Part shown: positions 14,166-19,432 of the stretch, in pieces | How the letters are laid out: the number at the start of each line of letters is the position of its first letter | Numbering within the stretch: the stretch's first letter is position 1 | Assembly (NCBI GenBank): GCA_964562855.1 | Contig: CAZLVB010000014.1 | Coordinates: 1 to 19,432 of the forward strand | Direction: 5' to 3' | DNA length: 19,432 nt | Origin: 2-12-FULL-41-17 sp964562855 | GTDB taxonomy: Bacteria; Patescibacteriota; Microgenomatia; Curtissbacterales; GWA2-41-24 | Notes under the pieces: generated by a model | Database searches by the model: none | What the model saw: the letters and a program-made list of their open reading frames with translations, nothing else | What the model was told of the DNA's origin: nothing | Translations under genes and position numbers: made by a program

Positions 14166-14201
14166 CTTCAGCAATAATTACAGTTAGAATTTATATCCGG
14201 C

Positions 14202-14381
14202 CTATTTAACCATGAAATAATCGTAGGCCAGGGCGGCGACTGCAACTACAACTCCAACAACTACTGCCTGCGCGCCTAATGTTGGGAAAAGACCGACTAA
14301 TAAAACCCCTAATCCTACTCCAAAAACGGTATGAGTAACCTGGTGCGGTTTGGTGCATTCTTTTAAGTCTTTCAGATTCAT
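14202..14381 (-). CDS. Small two-helix membrane protein
   Basis: A product of about 59 residues: 'MNLKDLKECTKPHQVTHTVFG' followed by two Gly/Val-rich hydrophobic segments (about 19-35 and 38-55) and a short tail ending FMVK. I do not recognise a family. A GGGAGG Shine-Dalgarno site lies only two bases before this ATG and eight bases before an in-frame CTG at 14375. A TTG at 14441 would add 20 residues but has no site. The exact start is therefore uncertain. It is the last gene before the terminator, behind the VOC and DUF2795-like genes. Confidence 0.65.
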   Translation of the reverse strand: MNLKDLKECTKPHQVTHTVFGVGLGVLLVGLFPTLGAQAVVVGVVVAVAALAYDYFMVK

Positions 14382-14442
14382 CACCTCCCTTACACCACTT
14401 AACTGTAGACCTTTCAAAATGATGTTGTCAAGAAAATTCAAA

Positions 14443-14823
14443 TCAACTCGCTCTCACCTGGACGAATTGGAAGTAATTGCCGTCGATATCTTCAAACGTG
14501 GCAATTAAACCGTAACCTTCTACGTGATAAACTTCGGCGACGACTTTGACACCTTCTTTCTTTAAACGTTCAAACTCGGTCTCGATGTTATCAACTTCCA
14601 AGTTAAACATCACACGAGGAGGTTCTTTGCTTTTGCCTTTAACGTCTGAATGGTCCAAAATGTACAGATTGCCGCCGGAAAGCTCAAATTCGTAACCCTT
14701 TTCTCCCTTGTCCCCAATTTCCATTTCCTCGCCGACCTTTAGCCCGACTTTCTTCTCGTAAAATTCAGCAAGAGCTGTAGCATTTTCGGAAGAAAGAATT
14801 ACCGCTTCTAATCCTCTAATCAT
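14443..14823 (-). CDS. VOC-superfamily (glyoxalase/bleomycin-resistance-like) protein
   Basis: This 126-residue protein has the beta-alpha-beta-beta-beta halves of the VOC fold. 'AVILSSENATALAEFYEKKVGLKVG' forms the first half; the second ends in 'GYGLIATFEDIDGNYFQFVQV', with the conserved D-x-x-G-N-x-x-x-x motif and a possible metal ligand near the end. Members include lyases, dioxygenases and binding proteins; the reaction here is unknown. AAGGAGGTGA lies about a dozen bases before the ATG, a near-perfect ribosome binding site. The stop is 62 bases before the small membrane protein start chosen here. Confidence 0.85.
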   Translation of the reverse strand: MIRGLEAVILSSENATALAEFYEKKVGLKVGEEMEIGDKGEKGYEFELSGGNLYILDHSDVKGKSKEPPRVMFNLEVDNIETEFERLKKEGVKVVAEVYHVEGYGLIATFEDIDGNYFQFVQVRAS

Positions 14824-14880
14824 TGTTTTTGCTCACCTCCTTAGCACATCGCAGACTGATAGGATACGCAGATTTAAAAG

Positions 14881-15081
14881 TTAAGATTCTTGTATGCCAA
14901 GAGCACTCATAACATCACCTGCAGAATTGTAGTTACCTTCTGGAAGTTTCTCGCTAAATTCTTTTTTATCCTCTTCGGAAAAATCCGATAAACTGTCGCA
15001 TTCGGCAACTAATTCGGCTTTTGTAGCCGGATAATTTTGATGGCTATTTAAGTGATCAATAACAGCTTGGACGTTTTGCAC
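14881..15081 (-). CDS. DUF2795-like small protein
   Basis: This 66-residue protein contains 'VIDHLNSHQNYPATKAELVAEC' and 'EKLPEGNYNSAGDVMSALG', matching the layout of DUF2795 (a short helix pair with a YPATK turn and an LP-x-x-x-Y-x-S-x-x-D-V end). The function is unknown. The start is GTG at 15081, placed by AAGGAGGTGA nine bases upstream. A possible -10 (TATATT, 15113-15108 on the minus strand) lies further up. It is the first of three genes that share strong ribosome binding sites and a common terminator. Confidence 0.75.
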   Translation of the reverse strand: MQNVQAVIDHLNSHQNYPATKAELVAECDSLSDFSEEDKKEFSEKLPEGNYNSAGDVMSALGIQES

Positions 15082-15146
15082 AAATACTCACCTCCTTCCG
15101 TTTGGGTAATATACTCTATGAAAAAGAAAAAATAAATACTTGAATA

Positions 15147-17834
15147 CTAGGATTCTAGATTCTCTTCAAGATCAAGATACCTGTCCCAAATGGTTTCCAA
15201 TCGCTCGTCTTTAACAACGTTATCAACAAGATTGTAAACTGAAGTTGGGTCTAGGTTAAGCAATGTCGAAATTCTTACAACATTATTCATCGACGGATCC
15301 CTTTCCCATAAAGCAAAAACAAGCATTGCCAATTTATCTTGAATTGATGTTCTTGCGAGCGAATCTATCTTGGAAACAATTGTTTGGATGCTAGACGGCC
15401 AATTCCTGGTTTCAAACGCATTCGCTATGCGGGTTGGCCAGTTCTCTTCTTGAGCAACATGCTTATCGTCAATCGGTCGAAACTCCTTTGGAAATTTAGC
15501 CAATAACAAATCCTGAATTTCTATTGGGGAAGCCCTGTAAACAAGCCATTTTGCTATTTCGCTCGGCGTTAAATTCTCTGACAAGCCTCCCATTTCCGGT
15601 AACTTAAGAAAAAGGCCTCGGTGATTTGAAATGGTACTTAAAATCCTGTAGTACTTTCCCAATACCGAATACCCATTACCATATTTTTTGCTAACATCTC
15701 TATTATCTTCAGTGTAGCTATAAAGGAAGTTCCCAAATGTGGTGTTTCCATTGTAATTCCTTAAATCTCTTCTTGCCTCTTCCCAAAACTGCGCTGTTGC
15801 GATTGCCTCTATCCAATATTCAGGCTGTCTTCTTTCTATATGAAAAACGAATTTTTTTGTCATAAGTCGTTGTGATCTCGAAATATGCCTTTGCAGCTGT
15901 GGTGTAACCGACAAATCAGGCTGAAAATCTCTTAAGTGATTTGTGCCATTTTCCGTGTGATTTCTGAGCTGGGAGTAAAGATTTGAATATTTTCCGAGAA
16001 CTGTAGGGTCAAAATGTTGAGGATGATCATCGGAATAATGACTCAGAAACTGTCCCATCGTTATTCCTGTGGGCGCATCTTTAATATCCCTGTACAATCT
16101 TCTCCAAAACACATCGGAGTGAAGATCTTTCTGGTAGTCTTCCCATCGTCTGGGAACAAGAGATTCTAAAAGTCTTCTTTTTAAAAAGTTTTTGGCACTC
16201 CTTACTGCATTCTTAATTTCCTCCTGTTGGCTTTCAGGTTTAAAATCTTTTAAAAATTTGTAAGGATTTCTTATACCTAGCTGACGCAATACATATACGA
16301 GACGCGCATATTTCCCGGATCTATAATCATTAGGATTTTGCCAATCGGGATTATCCGGACTGTAAAATTGAAAGAAGTAACTTTCTGTAACAGTACCAGC
16401 GGGGATTTTCTTGAGATTTTGGGTTAATTCAACCCAAAATTCTAAAGTTTCGAGGGAAGCTCTGTAGTCTTCTTTTGAAAGCGCTTTTTGAATTAACAGA
16501 GTTTCAGGTAGTACGTACTGGTGTACAATAAACCTTTTTTCGGCTCTTGGCGCTTCATCTTCAGAAAACATGTAGAAAGAACCTCGTCCGGCTCTTTTTC
16601 TAACTAGAGTTCCCGATCTCACAAGCTGACTTAGGACTGGTTCTACCCTTATGCCAAACTGCTTTTGCAGTTGTGTAGGTCTTGACGGTCCGTTTTGCTT
16701 AATAAAATCAATTATTGCTTTCCCTGTTTGAGGTCTAGGTATTCGTCGGCCAAAATATCTTTGTATACTAATTGCTTTGGCGGAAATTGCCGGGTCTTCC
16801 TCTACTTCTTGCCGGACCGAATTAAGAGCGCTAATGCTGGTTGCATCTCCGGCAAAGGCATATAAAGTTGGCAATATAAAAGATTCAACAAATTTTTTGC
16901 CTTCATCTTCTATCTGAGCCTCGGATTGCTGAACCCCGCCATACCAGCGTGTTCTCTGCAAAAAACCTGCCTCTACCATTTCACTTAAAATTTTATGAAC
17001 ATCTATATGATCATTTCTCTCAATTGCTCTGGCAATAGTTTGGGGGTTGCCGGAATCATTGAGTCTGAAGTATTCAAGAACGTTACTTCTTAATCTATTG
17101 CCTACGGACGACTGTTTTACCAAACTTGGATCTCCAACTCTTTCATACATGGCCCACCCTCCAACTTCAGTGTCGGTATAGTCATAGTTAATTAATCCTA
17201 AATCGCGAAGCTTTCTCAGATTTGTACCAACATTTACGGGCGACATGCCTGTTTCCTTCAAAATCTTAGACACGTAGGATGGTCCTCTATATAAAAGTAG
17301 CAATAATGCCGTGCGGCTGAGGTAAGACCTCACCCTTGAGTCTTGTGGAGCGGTTGTGATACCGAGAATTGATGAAACGGGTTTTTCGAAACCTGCCGCT
17401 GACTTAATAACTAAAGCTGCCACACCTTTTGCTAATCCTTCACCTTCCCTTGTTGTGTTATAAAGGTATCTTCCAGAGTCGCAAAATCTTTCCACGAAGC
17501 CTACCTTGCAGAGGCCGGCATCGAAATACCTATAGTGAATTACCGTAGGTTTAGGTACCCATGTGTCTGATGGTAACGTTTGTCTTACATCACGATGCAC
17601 CTCTTCGCAATTAACCGGAATTGTGGATAATCCGTGTATCAGCACAACCGATCTGGCGTCTGTGTTTCCTAAACCAAACATGGCCCTGTCGTAAAGAGTC
17701 AATACATCCGTCCTTTTTTGCAAATCTGGGGGTAAAGCTACCTCAAGAGGACGAAGAAAAGAAGGGTTCCAAACACCAGTAGTTGAATCGACGTCGGCTT
17801 CGGTTTGTGTGATTTCCCAAACGCGTTCTTGCAT
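15147..17834 (-). CDS. Giant multi-winged-helix protein with a triplicated repeat
   Basis: An 895-residue soluble protein without a named family. At least three winged-helix segments are visible: about 171-225 ('GPSYVSKILKETGMSPVNVGTNLRKLRDLGLI'), 246-300 ('LSEMVEAGFLQR') and 368-425 ('GPSRPTQLQKQFGIRVEPVLSQLVRSGTLV'). A weaker one is possible at 62-140, as is a helix-turn-helix near 850-880. The middle holds three copies of a repeat of about 85-105 residues (from about 433, 548 and 660). Each has a basic helical lead, an F-W pair (F466-W467, F577-W578, F683-W684), a 'T-x-x-x-F-x-x-x-Y-S/T' turn and a 'GKY' segment. Sequence-specific DNA binding is inferred. A TATAAT at 17856-17851 places the start about ten bases before the ATG, with no Shine-Dalgarno site. 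Confidence 0.8.
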   Translation of the reverse strand: MQERVWEITQTEADVDSTTGVWNPSFLRPLEVALPPDLQKRTDVLTLYDRAMFGLGNTDARSVVLIHGLSTIPVNCEEVHRDVRQTLPSDTWVPKPTVIHYRYFDAGLCKVGFVERFCDSGRYLYNTTREGEGLAKGVAALVIKSAAGFEKPVSSILGITTAPQDSRVRSYLSRTALLLLLYRGPSYVSKILKETGMSPVNVGTNLRKLRDLGLINYDYTDTEVGGWAMYERVGDPSLVKQSSVGNRLRSNVLEYFRLNDSGNPQTIARAIERNDHIDVHKILSEMVEAGFLQRTRWYGGVQQSEAQIEDEGKKFVESFILPTLYAFAGDATSISALNSVRQEVEEDPAISAKAISIQRYFGRRIPRPQTGKAIIDFIKQNGPSRPTQLQKQFGIRVEPVLSQLVRSGTLVRKRAGRGSFYMFSEDEAPRAEKRFIVHQYVLPETLLIQKALSKEDYRASLETLEFWVELTQNLKKIPAGTVTESYFFQFYSPDNPDWQNPNDYRSGKYARLVYVLRQLGIRNPYKFLKDFKPESQQEEIKNAVRSAKNFLKRRLLESLVPRRWEDYQKDLHSDVFWRRLYRDIKDAPTGITMGQFLSHYSDDHPQHFDPTVLGKYSNLYSQLRNHTENGTNHLRDFQPDLSVTPQLQRHISRSQRLMTKKFVFHIERRQPEYWIEAIATAQFWEEARRDLRNYNGNTTFGNFLYSYTEDNRDVSKKYGNGYSVLGKYYRILSTISNHRGLFLKLPEMGGLSENLTPSEIAKWLVYRASPIEIQDLLLAKFPKEFRPIDDKHVAQEENWPTRIANAFETRNWPSSIQTIVSKIDSLARTSIQDKLAMLVFALWERDPSMNNVVRISTLLNLDPTSVYNLVDNVVKDERLETIWDRYLDLEENLES

Positions 17835-17850
17835 AATTTGAATAATTGGA

Positions 17851-17856
17851 ATTATA
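17851..17856 (-). promoter_or_regulatory. -10 element of the multi-winged-helix gene
   Basis: A perfect TATAAT on the minus strand, 16 bases before the ATG at 17834. No good -35 is seen at the right distance. It is back to back with the promoter of the plus-strand gene at 17905, so a protein bound in the gap could control both. Confidence 0.45.
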
Positions 17857-17867
17857 ACTTACTCGTA

Positions 17868-17896
17868 TTGACTTAGACTAAGATCGCATATAGAAT
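17868..17896 (+). promoter_or_regulatory. Promoter of a leaderless gene
   Basis: TTGACT (17868-17873) and TAGAAT (17891-17896), each matching five of six consensus bases, are spaced by exactly 17. Only eight bases lie between the -10 and the ATG at 17905, so the message should start at or next to the ATG. There is no Shine-Dalgarno site. Confidence 0.65.
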
Positions 17897-17904
17897 CACA
17901 CAAA

Positions 17905-18237
17905 ATGACAGAAGCTCCACTACTTGACGAAGCTATTAATGGAGCTAACAAGCGTCTTGCCTTTATAGAAGAAAAATACGCCTGTGGTCCACAAGCAGAA
18001 GGTGCAGAAGACACGAGATACTTTCAAAGTAGTCTTACATATGCTCTATGTTTTCCGATTGGTAAAGATGATGAATTTAAAAGAAATGAAGTCGCATCTT
18101 GTACTATTGCTCTTTATGAAGCCGATAACGGTAACTGGAAAGCCGTTCGCGGCGAATTAGTAAAAAGAGCGGGAGAGTTTAGTGAAGAAAGTCTCTCAAA
18201 AGCCTTTTTAAATCTCGCGCAGTCGCTACCGGAGTAA
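17905..18237 (+). CDS. Hypothetical soluble protein
   Basis: A 110-residue acidic, mostly helical protein with no membrane segment and three cysteines (C27, C49, C66). I do not recognise a family. The end ('FSEESLSKAFLNLAQSLPE') is an amphipathic helix. The ATG follows a well-spaced promoter by eight bases, which is the strongest reason to accept this as a real gene. It is divergent from the multi-winged-helix gene and convergent with the orphan at 18267. Confidence 0.7.
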   Translation: MTEAPLLDEAINGANKRLAFIEEKYACGPQAEGAEDTRYFQSSLTYALCFPIGKDDEFKRNEVASCTIALYEADNGNWKAVRGELVKRAGEFSEESLSKAFLNLAQSLPE

Positions 18238-18266
18238 AACTTTGTATTTGGGACAGTATAAGTTAT

Positions 18267-18779
18267 TTATCTTCTAACTACAGATTCTTGATAAGGCGTT
18301 AAGTTCAATCTTTCAACATCTTGCAGCATTCTTTCTTTTAATTCTTCAGTCATTTCCTGTTTTTCGTAAGGCCCTGCCATTCTGATGACTAGTTCGGGAA
18401 ATCTCTCTCTTAAGTTTTCCAGCCTTGTGTGAGCGGTGTAAAGTGCTCTTAATGTTTTTACATTTCTATCTTCGGCATCCCCAATCCCTCTTTCGCTACC
18501 AAAATCTTTTTCGAAAAGTTCACGAAGCTGAACTCTTCTTCCTGTTCTCGTGCGTCCTTCCAGGAAAGAATAATAAAGATTCGTGCCTATTGTCCCTACA
18601 GCAGCAGTATAGACACCATCCTCCATAGTTCTTCCCGACTGTGCTTTTACTTCCGCAATCCCTTCTCTTTCAATATATCCAACAAAATCTTCATACGACT
18701 TCGCTACGATTGGAAACGGTTTTTTTAAAACCTCCGGAATAATTCTTTTTATGAAAGACGGTCTTCTTTCAGCCAGCAT
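18267..18779 (-). CDS. Hypothetical soluble protein
   Basis: A 170-residue, strongly charged, Arg/Glu-rich helical protein ('MLAERRPSFIKRIIPEVLKKPFPIVAKSYEDF' at the start, 'EELKERMLQDVERL' near the end). There are no membrane segments and no family I recognise. A 'VYTAAVGTIGTNLYYSFLEGRTRTGRRVQLREL' stretch (about 56-88) is the only less polar part. The ATG at 18779 has no Shine-Dalgarno site. It lies 29 bases from the converging orphan gene. Confidence 0.65.
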   Translation of the reverse strand: MLAERRPSFIKRIIPEVLKKPFPIVAKSYEDFVGYIEREGIAEVKAQSGRTMEDGVYTAAVGTIGTNLYYSFLEGRTRTGRRVQLRELFEKDFGSERGIGDAEDRNVKTLRALYTAHTRLENLRERFPELVIRMAGPYEKQEMTEELKERMLQDVERLNLTPYQESVVRR

Positions 18780-18814
18780 ACAGATTAATAAACTTTACCT
18801 TATCTGCCTTAGAA

Positions 18815-18961
18815 ATGTGGGCCGCGTTTGGCGAGCCTCACTTTTTTAACGTATTTGACGTAAAAAAGTGGGAATTCCTAAGTCATGTACCCTATTTAGG
18901 TTCAAAATCAATTAACTACTCCCAGAACAAATCAAGTCGTTCTTTAGTCCTCAAAAGGTAA
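18815..18961 (+). CDS. Doubtful 48-residue ORF
   Basis: The 270-base gap between 18780 and 19049 holds an open frame beginning MWAAFGEPHFFNVFDVKKW and ending SLVLKR. Its composition looks protein-like and the frame also stays open upstream of the ATG. There is no ribosome binding site or promoter. It may be a remnant of a larger gene or chance. Confidence 0.25.
   Translation: MWAAFGEPHFFNVFDVKKWEFLSHVPYLGSKSINYSQNKSSRSLVLKR
18839..18870. repeat. Long imperfect hairpin
   Basis: CACTTTTTTAACGT and ACGTAAAAAAGTG pair over 13 bases with one bulged A and a five-base loop (ATTTG). It has the look of a bidirectional terminator or a small transposon remnant, but there is no T-run after it and it lies upstream of both neighbouring genes. 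Confidence 0.5.
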
Positions 18962-19011
18962 AACTAGAATACTTAATGGCGGGGGAAATTGCAACTTGAT
19001 AGTTGTTGAAC

Positions 19012-19040
19012 TTGAAGTTAACCGTAAAAAAGCTTATAAT
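19012..19040 (+). promoter_or_regulatory. Promoter of the right-edge gene
   Basis: TTGAAG (19012-19017) and a perfect TATAAT (19035-19040) are spaced by 17 bases. Nine bases separate the -10 from the ATG at 19050, so the leader is about three bases or none. Confidence 0.6.
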
Positions 19041-19049
19041 AATCAAAGT

Positions 19050-19432
19050 ATGCCCGAAGGAAAAGAAGTGCCAGATATAGAACGATCTAAACCTCAAGGT
19101 TCTGTTCATGAATTGACCTCAAAAGCCGTCTTGGACGCTGCAACTGAAAGTATGCGCTCAAAGGCAAAGATGGTAAGTCTTGCCGAGTATTTAAGGGATG
19201 TGGCGGGAAAACCACGAGGAAGAGAAACTAAAGGCAAGGAGGATTTAAATTCCCCCACCGAAGAATTTATCATAAAGGATGCCGAAGGCATCAGCGTTAG
19301 AAGCTTGCAAAAACTTCAAGCCCAGCTGGCAGAACTAGGAGTGCCATTTGAGCTTCTTGGAGTAGAATCAATCGGGAATCCAAACCAAACAGTTTCGGCT
19401 GTTGTTCAAGGTGTAGACGAGGCAAATCCAAA
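19050..19432 (+). CDS. Hypothetical protein, 3' end outside the window
   Basis: The first 127 residues of a protein that runs off the right edge. It starts MPEGKEVPDIERSKPQGSV, followed by a charged helical region ('SKAVLDAATESMRSKAKMVSLAEYLRDVAGK'), a polar linker, and a segment with 'EFIIKDAEGISVRSLQKLQAQLAELGVPFELLGVE' that looks like an alpha/beta unit. No family is recognised. The start is supported by a well-formed promoter immediately upstream. Confidence 0.7.
   Translation, partial: MPEGKEVPDIERSKPQGSVHELTSKAVLDAATESMRSKAKMVSLAEYLRDVAGKPRGRETKGKEDLNSPTEEFIIKDAEGISVRSLQKLQAQLAELGVPFELLGVESIGNPNQTVSAVVQGVDEANP

Noticed and set aside
15117..15146. Terminator after the multi-winged-helix gene
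   Set aside because: The minus strand has a T-rich run, but the only stem before it is four base pairs, so I do not call it.
1..19432. CRISPR array, toxin-antitoxin or restriction system
   Set aside because: No regular repeat-spacer pattern and no nuclease, methyltransferase or cas-like motif was seen on either strand. The only repeated palindrome is the transposase-associated one.

Overview
The window looks like a chromosomal piece of a reduced, Gram-positive-like candidate-phyla (CPR/Patescibacteria, perhaps Microgenomates-type) bacterium. This is an inference from gene style: a compact set of small envelope proteins, a type-2-like isoleucyl-tRNA synthetase, a PIG-V-like mannosyltransferase beside an O-antigen-ligase-like protein, a very large multi-winged-helix protein, and AT-rich low-complexity insertions in a core gene. 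TGA is used as an ordinary stop codon, so the recoded-TGA lineages are excluded.

Layout. 1-105: the 3' part of a tRNA-Thr(CGU), followed by a 3'-half tRNA-like fragment. 120-836 (+): membrane-anchored Ig-like protein. 897-3168 (-): two envelope polysaccharide genes transcribed away from a remarkable RNA locus (3179-3337, -), in which a complete tRNA-Val(CAC) sits inside the anticodon arm of a second tRNA-like sequence. 3432-4007 (+): signal peptidase I, converging on a minus-strand housekeeping block ileS - rodA - rplU - rpmA - parB (9387 down to 3966). 9436-10545 (-): proline-rich membrane protein with a LysM-like tail. 10587-11257: a REP-associated (Y1/HUH) transposase gene whose start and stop codons both lie in a 15-base palindrome, with two more copies inside the reading frame. 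11255-12337: alpha/beta hydrolase and small zincin metallopeptidase, divergent. 12338-14117 (-): small orphan gene, an internally deleted RBBP9-like hydrolase remnant, and an MFS exporter. 14131-15081 (-): three-gene group (DUF2795-like, VOC/glyoxalase-like, small two-helix membrane protein) with very strong Shine-Dalgarno sites and a shared intrinsic terminator. 15147-19432: orphan-rich accessory region with an 895-residue multi-wHTH repeat protein, two orphans and a gene running off the right edge.

How it works together. The core genes cover translation (ileS, rplU, rpmA, tRNAs), cell elongation (rodA), chromosome partition (parB) and protein export and envelope glycans (lepB, O-antigen-ligase-like, PIG-V-like). 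Several genes have a promoter whose predicted start lies at or within a few bases of the ATG (leaderless or nearly so), while a second set (lepB, DUF2795, VOC) uses leaders with clear GGAG/AAGGAGGTGA sites. The most unusual structure is the nested tRNA locus at 3.2-3.3 kb. The left edge of the window may hold the second half of another one.
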